NCBI RefSeq assembly: GCF_003931565.1
Contig: NZ_RRYI01000003.1
Coordinates: 62,001-126,000 of the forward strand
Source: Caulobacter sp. 602-1
GTDB taxonomy: Bacteria; Pseudomonadota; Alphaproteobacteria; Caulobacterales; Caulobacteraceae
Direction: 5' to 3'
DNA: 64,000 nt
This document shows positions 1 through 8,676 of this stretch, one piece after another; the stretch's first letter is position 1; every line of letters begins with the position of its first letter. Both the position numbers and the translations under genes were made by a program. The notes beneath the pieces are model-generated. The model worked only from the letters and a program-made list of their open reading frames with translations, made no database searches and had not been told where the DNA came from.

Positions 1-1336
1 CGCTCGGAATGCCGAAGCCCAGTTGCAGCACCTGCGCCAGATAGGCCGGGTTGGTCAGCACGGCCAGAGGCTGCGGGTTCGGACGGCTGATGCCCAGGGG
101 CGTGTTCCCGGCCAGCAGCGCGAGCACCAGGCGCTCGTCATACTGTCCCGGAATCCGCCACGAACCGGTCTCGTGGAAGTAGTTGCCGCCGACGAAGCCC
201 GAGAAGCGGCCGCCGTCGTCATAACGCAGGCGCAGTTCCTGGCTCTGCTGACGGCCCTTGGCGTCCTCGGCGAAGGTCAGGATCGGCAGGCTCGTACCGT
301 CCGGATCGAACACTTCGTTCGAGTGGAAGGCGCGCGTGGCGGTGATCGACGACAGGGTCAGGCTGTCGCTGAGCTTGTACTCGGCCAGGGCGGTCAGGCC
401 GTAGACCTTGCGGTCCAGGCCCAGCGGCTTGCCGCCTTCGAAGCCCGCGCCCGGCGACAGGGTGGCGGCGGAGGCCACGCCGGTGTCGCCCAGCACCGCG
501 CCGGTGACCGGGTTGGTCGGATTGAAGGTGTGGCTCTTGAACGAGGTGCCGGTGGTGTCGTCGACCTGGTAGTTGCCGATCAGGTCCAGCTTCAGGTTAC
601 CCGGCTCCAGGTGGTAGGCGACGCGCACGGCCTGGCTGTCGGTCGAGTTGTAGGGGTCGCCGCCAGCCGCGTCGTCGACATAGCCGTCGACCTGGCGGGT
701 GCGGGCGGCGATGCGCAGCGCGCTGCCGTCGCCGAACGCGAAATTGACCATGGCGTCGCCGGTGAAATAGCCCCCGGTGCCGCCCTCGGCCTTCAGCGCC
801 CAGTCGGTCTTGGCCGGGTTGGCCTTGTTCTGCACCAGGTTCACCGCGCCGATCAGGGCGCCGCGCCCGAACAGGGTCGATTGCGGGCCCTTGGCGACCT
901 CGACCCGCTCCATGTCGAACAGCTCGACATACGAGCCGCGCGAGCGCGAGATCGACACGCCGTCCTGATAGATCGACACCCGCGCCTCGTCGGCGGACGA
1001 GCCGGAGTCGGAGGTGATGCCGCGCATCACGAAGCCGGAGTTGTTGTTCGACTGGTTTTGCACCAGGAAGCCGGGCGTGAAGGCCGACAGCTCCTCGAAC
1101 GACTTGACGCCGATGGCCTCCAGGAACTTGCCCGAATAGGCGGTGACCGCGATCGGCACCTCCACCGGGTCCTGGGCGCGCTTCTGGGCGGTGATGACCA
1201 GTTCGCCCAGCTGGGTGGCCTGATCGTTGTTGGCCGGCGCCGGCGTCTCATCGGCGGCCATGGCCGGAGCGGCGATGGCCAGGGCCAGGGCCAGGATGCT
1301 GGCGGTCAACAGCGTGGTGGTGCGGAAAGCGTGCAT
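1..1336 (-). CDS. TonB-dependent receptor, C-terminus beyond window
   Basis: Outer-membrane active transporter for a substrate that cannot be named from sequence; energy comes from TonB-ExbBD. Translation from the ATG at 1336 gives 445 residues before the window edge. A Sec signal peptide comes first (hydrophobic core TTTLLTASILALALAIA, then APAMAADE), followed by a TonB-box-like stretch (LGELVITAQKR) and a plug domain with the usual GLxxQNQSNNNSGFVMRGI-type and VEVAKGPQSTLFGRGA-type motifs. Beta-barrel repeats follow. The gene runs divergently from the pseudouridine synthase at 1429. A full receptor would have about 700-800 residues, so roughly 40% lies outside. Certain as to family, unknown as to substrate. 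Confidence 0.93.
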   Translation of the reverse strand, partial: MHAFRTTTLLTASILALALAIAAPAMAADETPAPANNDQATQLGELVITAQKRAQDPVEVPIAVTAYSGKFLEAIGVKSFEELSAFTPGFLVQNQSNNNSGFVMRGITSDSGSSADEARVSIYQDGVSISRSRGSYVELFDMERVEVAKGPQSTLFGRGALIGAVNLVQNKANPAKTDWALKAEGGTGGYFTGDAMVNFAFGDGSALRIAARTRQVDGYVDDAAGGDPYNSTDSQAVRVAYHLEPGNLKLDLIGNYQVDDTTGTSFKSHTFNPTNPVTGAVLGDTGVASAATLSPGAGFEGGKPLGLDRKVYGLTALAEYKLSDSLTLSSITATRAFHSNEVFDPDGTSLPILTFAEDAKGRQQSQELRLRYDDGGRFSGFVGGNYFHETGSWRIPGQYDERLVLALLAGNTPLGISRPNPQPLAVLTNPAYLAQVLQLGFGIPS

Positions 1337-1428
1337 CGAATATCCCCTCGGCGCCATACTAGACCTGGGCCGTAGGCATGGGCCGTGTCGGCGACGCGAC
1401 GAGCGTGTGACGGAGTGATGAAACCCCA

Positions 1429-2454
1429 GTGGATACAGTCGAAGATCAGCTGGATGACGACGCGCTGGACGGCGATGCTCCCGAAGTCGGCGCCGGCGAG
1501 GCGCTGACCGCCGAGTTGCCCGACAGCCTGGCCGGCCAGCGGCTGGACAAGGTGCTGGCCCCGCTGTTCCCCGACCTGTCGCGCGCCCGTCTGCAGGCCC
1601 TGATCGGCGAGGGCCGTCTCTCCCTGGACGGCCAGCCGATCACCGACGCCGCGCGCAAGGCCAGGGCCGGGACCTACGTGCTGTCGGTGCCGCCCCCATC
1701 CCCGGCCGAGCCGGAGCCCGAGGCCATCCCGCTATCGATCCTCTACGAGGACGAGCACCTGATCGTGGTCGACAAGGCCGCAGGCATGGCCGTGCATCCG
1801 GCGCCCGGCACGCCGAACGGCACGCTGGTCAACGCCCTGCTGCACCACTGCGGCGCCAGCCTGTCGGGCATCGGCGGCGTGGCGCGGCCCGGCATCGTCC
1901 ACCGCCTGGACAAGGACACGTCCGGCGTCATGGTCGCGGCCAAGAGCGACGTGGCGCATCAGGGCCTGTCGAAGCTGTTCGCCACCCACGACATCGACCG
2001 ACTCTATGTCGCCCTGACGCGCGGCGCCCCATCGCCCGCGTCGGGCACGATCGACACCCAGCTTGGCCGCTCCCCCAGCGACCGCAAGAAGATGGCCGTG
2101 CTGAAGTCCGGCGGCCGCCGGGCCATCACCCACTACCGGGTCGAGGCCGCGTTCGGGCCACAGGACAAACCGCTCGCCGCCCGGGTGGCGTGCCGCCTGG
2201 AAACCGGCCGCACCCACCAGATCCGCGTCCATATGGCCAGCAAGGGCTCGCCCTGCCTGGGCGATCCCGTCTACGGCGCAAGCCAGGCGGCGGGACCTGT
2301 CCGCGAGCAGGTCGCGGCGGCGGGCCTGAAGCGCCAGGCGCTGCACGCGGCGCTGCTGGGTTTCGTCCATCCGGTGACCGGCCAGGCCCTGCGCTTCGAG
2401 ACCCCCCTGCCCCCGGACATGGCGGCGCTGGAGGCGGGACTGGAAACGCTCTGA
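1429..2454 (+). CDS. RluA/RluD-family 23S rRNA pseudouridine synthase
   Basis: Converts uridines to pseudouridine in large-subunit rRNA. The 341-residue protein has an N-terminal S4 RNA-binding domain (about residues 30-85, with GQRLDKVLAPLFPDLSR) and a catalytic domain that holds the family signature HRLDKDTSG (about residues 160-168), whose Asp is the catalytic residue. The C-terminal RTHQIRVHMA motif is typical of RluA/C/D. The N-terminal 25 residues are acidic and poorly conserved in type. The start is a GTG at 1429; the nearby ATG at 1418 is in another frame. RluD is the likeliest subgroup because an S4 domain is present, but RluC cannot be excluded. Confidence 0.93.
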   Translation: MDTVEDQLDDDALDGDAPEVGAGEALTAELPDSLAGQRLDKVLAPLFPDLSRARLQALIGEGRLSLDGQPITDAARKARAGTYVLSVPPPSPAEPEPEAIPLSILYEDEHLIVVDKAAGMAVHPAPGTPNGTLVNALLHHCGASLSGIGGVARPGIVHRLDKDTSGVMVAAKSDVAHQGLSKLFATHDIDRLYVALTRGAPSPASGTIDTQLGRSPSDRKKMAVLKSGGRRAITHYRVEAAFGPQDKPLAARVACRLETGRTHQIRVHMASKGSPCLGDPVYGASQAAGPVREQVAAAGLKRQALHAALLGFVHPVTGQALRFETPLPPDMAALEAGLETL

Positions 2455-2581
2455 ACCCGGCCCATATTCACAAGGCGGGTTAAACTTGCGCCCCGGCAAC
2501 AAAAGCGCCCTAATTGCGCTGGCTTACCGGTCTAGTTCTTGGGCGGTCCAGTTTATCGGCCGGGTCATGTTGGAGCGTCCC

Positions 2582-3283
2582 ATGCGGCATCATCTCGCGA
2601 CTATCGCCCTGACCGCCGCGAGCATGAGCGCCGCCGTTCTCGCTGGCCCCGCTTTCGCGAGCGAGGACGACGAGGTCATCGCCACCGCCCAGGCCAAGCC
2701 CTCGGCCCAGGCCCTGACCGCCACGGCGCCGGCCGCTCCGGCGGCGCCGGCGCCGGTCAGGCAGCTGACCACCCAGGAACAGATCGCCGCCTTCATCGCC
2801 GCCAATCCCGGCCCCGAGGTCGACGACGGCCCGCGCGGCCTGCTGCCCGCCGATCGTGACGCGGACGGCAAACGCAAGGTCCACGGCTCGATGGGCGTGT
2901 CGGTCGGCACCGGCGGCTATCGCAGCGTCTACGCCACGGGCCTGTTCCCGGTCGGCGAGAACACCACGGTCGGGGTCGCCGTCTCCAAGACCGACTTCGG
3001 CAAGCACGGCGGCGGCTGGTATGATCCCTATTATGGCGGCGGCTATGGCCCCGGGTACGGGTACGGCGGCGGCTATGGCTACGGCCCGGGCTATGGCCGC
3101 GCGCGCGGCGGCGAGAGCCAGTCGGTCGCCCTGTCGATCGTCACCGGCAACCGGCGCGGCGGTTCCGACACGCCCGACGGCTGCGCGCCCGGCTTCCGCG
3201 ACGGCGGTCGCTATGTCGAGCCGATGTGGGTCGCGGGCATGCGTGACGGGAGCCACCCCTGCGCCGCGGCTGACGGACGTTAG
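2582..3283 (+). CDS. Secreted Gly/Tyr-rich protein, function unknown
   Basis: A 233-residue exported protein that I do not recognise. A Sec signal peptide is clear when translation starts at ATG 2582 (MRHHLATIALTAASMSAAVLA, cleaved near GPAFA-SE). A GGAG at 2572-2575 is well placed for this start; an in-frame ATG at 2567 is the alternative. An Ala/Pro-rich linker follows, then a central part with regular hydrophobic spacing, then a run rich in Gly and Tyr (GGGYGPGYGYGGGYGYG type, about residues 150-175). Two Cys pairs lie in the C-terminal 50 residues. It is probably periplasmic or attached to the outer membrane. No operon partner is evident. Confidence 0.75.
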   Translation: MRHHLATIALTAASMSAAVLAGPAFASEDDEVIATAQAKPSAQALTATAPAAPAAPAPVRQLTTQEQIAAFIAANPGPEVDDGPRGLLPADRDADGKRKVHGSMGVSVGTGGYRSVYATGLFPVGENTTVGVAVSKTDFGKHGGGWYDPYYGGGYGPGYGYGGGYGYGPGYGRARGGESQSVALSIVTGNRRGGSDTPDGCAPGFRDGGRYVEPMWVAGMRDGSHPCAAADGR

Positions 3284-3391
3284 GCGAGCCCGCACCAGAC
3301 ACCTCGAAATCGCCAAAAGTCGTATCGCCGTTCGCGGATGTTTAACGGCTTGGCCGCCATGGTGCCGGCCTCGGGCGTCTGAGGCAGATTG

Positions 3392-4234
3392 ATGCAGCCG
3401 GAAATCATCGCATACCACCATCCCGCGACGGGGACGGTGACCTATCTGATCGTCGATCCCGCCACCTATCTCTGCGCCATTGTCGATCCGGTCCTGGACT
3501 TCGATCCCGTCACCGAGGCGGTGGACGCCAGCTTCATCAACCGGATCATCGCCGAAATCCGCGCCCGCGACCTGGGCCCGACCTGGATCCTGGAGACCGG
3601 CCTTCACGCCGGTCACGTGTCGGCCGCCGGTCATCTGAAATACGAGACCGGCGCGTCGATCTGCATCGGCGCCAAGGTGGTCGACAGCCTCAAGCGCCTG
3701 GCTCCCAAGTTCGGCGAGACCATGGTCGACCTCGACGGCTGGGACTTCGACAAGCTGGCCCAGGACGGCGACAGCTTCCCGATGGGCGGCGTGGAGTTCA
3801 CGCCGATCGCCCTGACCGGCCGTCTGCCCGGCGCGGTCGCCTATCTGATGGGCGACGTGCTGTTCACCGGCGATCTGATGCTCGCCCCCGCCGAGGGCGC
3901 CGGCCGCTGCGACATCCCCGGCGCCGACGCCGGCAGGACCTGGGACGACGCGCGCAAGTTCCTCAAGCTGCCGCCGCGAACCCGCATCCTGCCCGGCGTC
4001 TGCGCCTCGGCGGTCTGCGAATCGACCGTGGCCGAGGAGAAGGCCGGCAACATTCAGCTGAACGACAAGATCGACCGGCTGGACTTCATCGCCCTGCGCA
4101 CCGCCGCCGACGCCATCCTGCCCGACCCGGTGCTGGCCTCGGCCGCCCTGCGCGTGGCCATTCGCTCCGGCAAGCTGCCGCCGCAGCCCGAGAGCGGCCC
4201 GCGCTTCCCGCCGGTCGACATCACCAAGCTCTAG
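3392..4234 (+). CDS. Metallo-beta-lactamase-fold protein with lost metal ligands
   Basis: The 280-residue protein follows the ETHE1/persulfide-dioxygenase or glyoxalase II pattern of the metallo-beta-lactamase fold along its whole length: the opening PATGTVTYLIVDP, the YLMGDVLFTGD strand, and a GRCDIPGADA segment. The metal site is degenerate. The THxHxDH motif reads TGLHAGH (residues 69-75), so the first His and the Asp are Gly. The next His ligand is Arg144 (LTGRLPG for TPGHTPG), and the final His is Val203 (PGVCAS). D161 and H72/H75 remain. It is therefore unlikely to bind two metals and may be a pseudoenzyme or a protein with another chemistry. A GAGG at 3381 supports ATG 3392. Confidence 0.85.
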   Translation: MQPEIIAYHHPATGTVTYLIVDPATYLCAIVDPVLDFDPVTEAVDASFINRIIAEIRARDLGPTWILETGLHAGHVSAAGHLKYETGASICIGAKVVDSLKRLAPKFGETMVDLDGWDFDKLAQDGDSFPMGGVEFTPIALTGRLPGAVAYLMGDVLFTGDLMLAPAEGAGRCDIPGADAGRTWDDARKFLKLPPRTRILPGVCASAVCESTVAEEKAGNIQLNDKIDRLDFIALRTAADAILPDPVLASAALRVAIRSGKLPPQPESGPRFPPVDITKL

Positions 4235-4300
4235 GGTTTCTTTTCCGAACGGACTTGCGCCAGGATCGCGCGCCGCGCATATGGTTCGCACGCGAAGCAT

Positions 4301-4735
4301 ATGGAGCAAGCCGCCATGGCCGAGGATTTCAGCGCCGCCCTGACCGCCGGCCAGGCCGGCTTCCTGCCCGACCTTCTGGGCCTGGAGTGGCGGGTGGCCA
4401 TGCCGGGCCACGTCAAGGGCCGCTTCGACGTCGACAAGCGCCACATGGCCCCCAACGGCTTCCTGCACGCGGCCAGCGTCATCGCCCTGGCCGACTCGGC
4501 GTCGGGATACGGCTGCATGATCTCCCTGCCCGAGGGCGGAACCAGCTTCACCACGATCGAACTGAAGTCGAACTTCCTGGGCACCGCCCGCGACGGCGGC
4601 GTGGCGGTGGAAGCCAAGCTGGTCCACGGCGGCAAGACCACCCAGGTCTGGGACGCCGTGGTGACCGCCGAGGCCACCGGAAAAACCATCGCTCTTTTCC
4701 GCTGCACCCAGATGATTCTGCGACCAAAAGGCTGA
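4301..4735 (+). CDS. PaaI-like hotdog-fold thioesterase
   Basis: Probable acyl-CoA thioesterase of 144 residues, the normal length for the PaaI/4HBT family. The hotdog helix appears as HMAPNGFLHAASVIALADSA (about residues 48-67), with Asn and His at the positions of the HGG-type active-site motif, followed by the strand TIELKSNFLGTA that carries the substrate-side residues. The C-terminal VWDAVVTAEATGKTIALFRCTQ strand is also typical. Two in-frame ATGs (4301 and 4316) are possible starts. The gene sits between the metallo-beta-lactamase-fold gene and tRNA-Ser, transcribed in the same direction, with no clear functional partner. Confidence 0.85.
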   Translation: MEQAAMAEDFSAALTAGQAGFLPDLLGLEWRVAMPGHVKGRFDVDKRHMAPNGFLHAASVIALADSASGYGCMISLPEGGTSFTTIELKSNFLGTARDGGVAVEAKLVHGGKTTQVWDAVVTAEATGKTIALFRCTQMILRPKG

Positions 4736-4838
4736 CCGCGAAAAACCTGGGAAGAAGGGCTTGCGTCCCGGCGGCGACGCCGCTAGGTATCGCGCCCTCG
4801 ACCTCGGGCGGTTCCAAAACCGCTCGGAACGGCGGCCT

Positions 4839-4928
<90 letters not shown>

Positions 4929-5053
4929 CCACCCCATCCCAGTCAGTGCCAGAACGCCCCCGGGCGTCCCGCAAATCCCTGAACCATAAGGGATAATCGC
5001 GAAAACGTGTTTCGACACGTCTCACGCGATCCAACACGCTCCGAGTCTCATTC

Positions 5054-5072
5054 GTGGGACGAAGTGTGGGAC
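5054..5072 (+). repeat. Putative integrase arm-type sites
   Basis: Two direct copies of GTGGGAC (5054-5060 and 5066-5072), 12 bp apart, lie between the tRNA and the integrase start. The second is followed by AAAATGG. A third copy with a similar flank (GTGGGACAGAAT, from 42547) lies about 65 bp inside the right repeat. The placement fits integrase arm-binding sites. This assignment is inferred from position and repetition. Confidence 0.45.
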
Positions 5073-5075
5073 AAA

Positions 5076-6386
5076 ATGGCCCGACTTTGGGAACGCCTGA
5101 CGGCGCTGCAGGTCAAAAGGACGACACGGCCGGGAATGCACCCGGACGGTGGCGGCCTCTATCTGATGGTCCAGAAGGGCGGCGGTAAGTCCTGGGTCTA
5201 TCGCTACATGCTGCAGGGCCGCGCCCGCGAGATGGGACTAGGTCCGGCCCATACGATCAGCTTGTCGGAAGCGCGCGCAATGGCGCGAGACGCCCGCCGC
5301 CTCAAGTTCGACGGCATCGACCCGATCGAGCAACGCCAACTGGCCCGCACCCGCAGCACGTTGGAAGCCGCCAAAGGCTTTACGTTCAAGCAGGCAGCGT
5401 TAGCGTACATCCGCGCGAACAAGGCCGGTTGGCGCAATGAAAAGCACGCCCAGCAATGGGAGAGCACGCTGACGACCTACGCCGATCCAATCTTCGGAAG
5501 TCGCGGCGTCTCGGATATCGACACCGGCATGGTCCTGGCCGTCCTTGAACCGATCTGGTCCACAAAGCCCGAGACCGCCAGCCGCGTGCGAGGACGCGTT
5601 GAGGCGGTGCTCGATTGGGCGACCGCCAGAGGGCTGCGCGAAGGCGAGAACCCGGCGCGCTGGAAGGGGCACCTTGAAAAGCTGCTGCCGGCGAAGTCGC
5701 GCGTCCATAAGGTCGAACATCACGCCGCCCTGCCCTACGCCGAGTTGAGCGCCTTCATGGCTGCGCTGAAGGACCAACCCGGCGCCGGGGCGCGGGCTCT
5801 TGAGTTCACGATCCTCACCGCCGCCCGCACCGGAGAGGTCATCGGCGCCGAATGGAACGAGATTGATCTCGGCGGCCGTGTCTGGATTATCCCGGCCGAC
5901 CGAATGAAGGGGCGTAAGGAACACCGCGTTCCACTCACGGCGCCCTTGATAGAGATCCTTGAAGGACGGAAGGCGGACTACGCCGCCGTGATCCGGCGCG
6001 TTCTCGAATCCAAAAGGCAGCCCATTCCAGACGAAATACCGCCCGTCGGCCCCCTCTTCTGGGGCACGCTGTTTGGTAAGAAGCTGAGCAACATGGCGAT
6101 GCTGGCGGTGCTGAAGCGAATGAAGCGCGAAGACCTCACCGCCCACGGTTTCCGCAGCACCTTCCGCGATTGGGCCGCCGAGACCACCGAGTATCGAAGC
6201 GAGATTGTCGAGATGGCCCTCGCCCACACGATCGGCAACAAGGTCGAGGCCGCCTATCGGCGTGGCGATCTGTTCGAAAAGCGTCGGTTGCTCATGGAGG
6301 ACTGGGCAGTCGCTACAGGCCGCGCACAGCGAGGGACAAAGCCCACTCCAGACGCACAAGGCGGGTCGGAAGTTCGCTCCGCCTAA
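5076..6386 (+). CDS. int: P4-type tyrosine recombinase/integrase
   Basis: Site-specific recombinase of 436 residues that would catalyse integration and excision at the tRNA-Ser 3' end. The N-terminal part has the DUF4102-like arm-binding domain (HPDGGGLYLMVQKGGGKSWVYRY), then a SAM-like core-binding domain (about residues 100-190). The catalytic domain contains the R-H-R-H-Y set: AARTGEVIGAEW (Arg), HGFRSTFRDWAA (His and Arg), ALAHTIGNKVEAAY (His and the Tyr nucleophile). The start chosen is ATG 5076; an in-frame GTG at 5007 would add 23 residues and overlap the arm-site repeats. It lies 147 bp after the tRNA in the standard int-next-to-att order. It looks intact. Confidence 0.93.
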   Translation: MARLWERLTALQVKRTTRPGMHPDGGGLYLMVQKGGGKSWVYRYMLQGRAREMGLGPAHTISLSEARAMARDARRLKFDGIDPIEQRQLARTRSTLEAAKGFTFKQAALAYIRANKAGWRNEKHAQQWESTLTTYADPIFGSRGVSDIDTGMVLAVLEPIWSTKPETASRVRGRVEAVLDWATARGLREGENPARWKGHLEKLLPAKSRVHKVEHHAALPYAELSAFMAALKDQPGAGARALEFTILTAARTGEVIGAEWNEIDLGGRVWIIPADRMKGRKEHRVPLTAPLIEILEGRKADYAAVIRRVLESKRQPIPDEIPPVGPLFWGTLFGKKLSNMAMLAVLKRMKREDLTAHGFRSTFRDWAAETTEYRSEIVEMALAHTIGNKVEAAYRRGDLFEKRRLLMEDWAVATGRAQRGTKPTPDAQGGSEVRSA

Positions 6387-6713
6387 GGAAAGTCCTGCTC
6401 TATCCGGCGCGCTGGGCCGGTGGTTCCGCTATCCAGCGACTGATGGTGGACGCGCCGGGTAATACCCGATCTGATGCCAGGCGTCCGTCATTTATCCGTA
6501 TACAGATGCTCCGCCTTGGGAACGTGTTTTGATGGCGCATCGTCGCCCCGTTTTCCGCTTGCCGTCGACCCATGCCAAGGCAGGCGGCTGGGTTGCGAGC
6601 CCGCTTCAGCGGTGTCGATCACCGCCGCATGAATCCCTAAGCAGCCTTCAGACCGGCCGCAGAGACATCCTGCCATTTTTGATCTTCGCGGCCGATCATG
6701 CCTGCGCGCCTGT
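6387..6713. other. Gene-free interval between integrase and hipA
   Basis: The two flanking genes converge here. I found no reading frame with a ribosome-binding site or a recognisable product on either strand, and no clear stem-loop with a T-tract. It probably contains the 3' ends of both transcripts. Confidence 0.5.
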
Positions 6714-8048
6714 TCAGCTTGCGGCGAGCGCGTGGCGGGTTTTGGGATAATAGTCGCGCTCACGGATCTTGAGGTTCAGGCCAAGGGTCTCGACGAGCTG
6801 CTCGGTCTCCCGGCCGATCAGATCATCAAAGTCCTTCAACCGCTGGCGAGGCAAATCCAGACTCGCCCGTTCGAGGGCTGTGATCATCGGGACGGCGACG
6901 CGGTCGATAAAGCGAAGGGCCGCCCCGCGCGAAAAACCGAACGTGGCGAAGAAAGCCAAAAGGTCGTTGGCGGTGATCTTGTCCGGATGATCGGCCCCGC
7001 CGATGTTGAAGGCCAGCTGATCGTTGAAATCCAGATTCATCCGGCTGGGCAGCAGATCATAGAGCGGCGCCAGCGACGGCGCGCCGCCATGCCGATAGAT
7101 CAGGCCGTGATTCTTGGCGTGATTGTCTGTGTTGCCGATCAGAAGATTGAAGATCGTCGCCGAAAGAAAGGCCTCGCGCGCCAACGCCGGAGCGGTCGTC
7201 TGCTTGAGCAGTGTGGCGATGGCGGCGCTGTCGAACACGCGCCCGGCCCCGCCATTGCGTTGATACTTCAGTGTCGCCGGCAGGCCGAGCGCCTGGGCGA
7301 AGTCTTCCTGGTGTAGCCGATAGACGACCCCATCGCGCACGACACGGTCGAACCGCTCGATGAGCAAGACCTCGACGCCATCGATGACCAAGGCTTTGGG
7401 AACCGAAACCTCCAAACCTACCGACTGGGCGAGATGCGCGGCGGCCTCCTCCAACCGCGCGTCGCGACCCAGACGGGTTTCGGGAACCTTGAGGATGTGG
7501 GTGGTCGGAACTTTCTTGCCCGCCTTGGGCGTTGCGAAGCCCTGCGCCGTGTGGGTCAGAGCAATCTTCCGCTGCACCCCGGCCACTGGCGAAGGGTCGC
7601 GCACGGCGTCGGGCAGCCGCTGCTTCTCTGCCAGACTATGGACAATTGCCGCGACCGCTTCCGGCGATAGCAATTCATAGTCTTCGGCCAAAACCCCGGG
7701 AACCTTGATAGGGTCTGCGCCAACGGGCAGGCAGGAGATCGCGCCCGAACAATCGGCGCCCAGGTGGCTCAGCAATCCGACAATGTCGTCGCGCGCCAGA
7801 CCTTCGCGGTCCATCACGCGCTGCATCTGATCGTTCTCAGGCAAAAGGTTGTCGAAGAAGGCGCGGGTGGCGACATCGCCGAAGTCCACCTGCTCGACCG
7901 GCATCGACAGCGACAGCGGCGGCCCGCCGGCCGCGACGTAGCGATCGTCATAGGCAAAGCTGATGGCGTGGTTCGCGTCGGAGGCGAGGTAGCCGGCCGG
8001 CAGTGCAAAGCCGTCCATGCGGACGACCAGGCCCATAGGATCGCTCAT
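6714..8048 (-). CDS. hipA: HipA-family serine/threonine kinase toxin
   Basis: Toxin kinase of 444 residues. In E. coli, HipA phosphorylates glutamyl-tRNA synthetase and induces persistence. The N-terminal HipA_N domain (about 1-115) has the FFDNLLPE motif, and the kinase core has the regulatory Ser region PSPVAGVQRKIAL (152-164). The catalytic loop is NTDNHAKN (307-313, with D308), and the metal-binding Asp is D331 in LYDLLPS. All key residues are present, so it should be active. It overlaps the upstream HTH gene by 4 bp (ATGA at 8045-8048), so antitoxin and toxin are co-translated in the normal hipBA order. The operators at 8677-8812 presumably control both. Confidence 0.94.
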   Translation of the reverse strand: MSDPMGLVVRMDGFALPAGYLASDANHAISFAYDDRYVAAGGPPLSLSMPVEQVDFGDVATRAFFDNLLPENDQMQRVMDREGLARDDIVGLLSHLGADCSGAISCLPVGADPIKVPGVLAEDYELLSPEAVAAIVHSLAEKQRLPDAVRDPSPVAGVQRKIALTHTAQGFATPKAGKKVPTTHILKVPETRLGRDARLEEAAAHLAQSVGLEVSVPKALVIDGVEVLLIERFDRVVRDGVVYRLHQEDFAQALGLPATLKYQRNGGAGRVFDSAAIATLLKQTTAPALAREAFLSATIFNLLIGNTDNHAKNHGLIYRHGGAPSLAPLYDLLPSRMNLDFNDQLAFNIGGADHPDKITANDLLAFFATFGFSRGAALRFIDRVAVPMITALERASLDLPRQRLKDFDDLIGRETEQLVETLGLNLKIRERDYYPKTRHALAAS

Positions 8049-8668
8049 CGCCGCGCCGCCAGCAGATCAACGCCGGCCGCCGAGCACACCGCCATCACTT
8101 TTCCCAGTTCCAGCGTGGGCTTGCCGTTTTCCAGTTCGGACAAGAAGCGTCGTCCGACGCCGGCGGCGTCGGCGAAGGCGGCTTGGGTCAGACCCATGGC
8201 CTCGCGCGCCTGACGGAGCAGCTTGCCCAAGGCGGCCGGAGAATTGACCGGCATCGGCCCCGACGGCGACTCACTGGTCGGTTGCGTCGACAATCGCCCG
8301 AGGCGGGCAGCCGGCGCCACAGGCTCAAGAGCCGTATCCACTGAGCGTCCGACTGCGGTAAGGCCAAGACTGCGCTCCACGGCGTTGTCTGCAGGGAGGC
8401 CGGCGACGCCTCCGGCCATGCGCGCCTCCAGCGCTTGGGCATTCGGGTCTCGTCCCCCGACCATGAGGGCATCGGCCTGAGAACGGCTAGCCTCGCTCAT
8501 GGACTTGCGGAGGTCTCTACCCGAGACGCCAGCCAAACCTCCGATGTCCAGAGCTTTGCTTGCCAGCGAGCCACCCATCGCCAATTTCATGGCCTGCGCG
8601 GCGGACGTCACGTCGCCGCCCATTGCCTTGGGGTTGAAACTTTTCTCGGATTTATCGCTGCCAGCCAT
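8045..8668 (-). CDS. hipB: HipB-type antitoxin with long N-terminal extension
   Basis: Antitoxin and autorepressor partner of HipA. The Cro/C1-type helix-turn-helix is confined to the last 65 residues (about 145-200: LGKLLRQAREAMGLTQAAFA, then AGVGRRFLSELENGKPT). E. coli HipB has 88 residues; this one has 207. The extra 140 residues are rich in Ala, Gly and Ser with no recognisable fold (repeated AMGG/LAMGGSL/LMVGGRD patterns) and may be disordered or mediate oligomerisation. The start at 8668 is supported by the first operator, which covers the ribosome-binding region just upstream. The HTH is C-terminal rather than N-terminal, an uncommon layout. Confidence 0.88.
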   Translation of the reverse strand: MAGSDKSEKSFNPKAMGGDVTSAAQAMKLAMGGSLASKALDIGGLAGVSGRDLRKSMSEASRSQADALMVGGRDPNAQALEARMAGGVAGLPADNAVERSLGLTAVGRSVDTALEPVAPAARLGRLSTQPTSESPSGPMPVNSPAALGKLLRQAREAMGLTQAAFADAAGVGRRFLSELENGKPTLELGKVMAVCSAAGVDLLAARR

Positions 8669-8676
8669 TTCCTAGA

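Noticed and set aside
23-1375. Long plus-strand frame opposite the first TonB receptor
   Set aside because: The minus strand has a signal peptide, TonB box and plug motifs. The plus frame is Arg/Val/Gln-rich with no motif, a GC-driven shadow.
2454-2481. Stem AACCCGGCC/GGCGGGTT after the pseudouridine synthase as a terminator
   Set aside because: The stem has a bulge, a GC-poor end and no T-tract, and it begins within the stop codon. Possible, but too weak.
2510-4627. 705-codon minus-strand frame
   Set aside because: It spans the opposite strand of three plausible genes and the intergenic gaps and has Arg/Gly/Asp/His-rich low-complexity content without motifs.
6488-6763. 91-codon minus-strand frame after hipA
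   Set aside because: It overlaps the hipA 3' end, has no ribosome-binding site and has an irregular Arg/Ser-rich composition.
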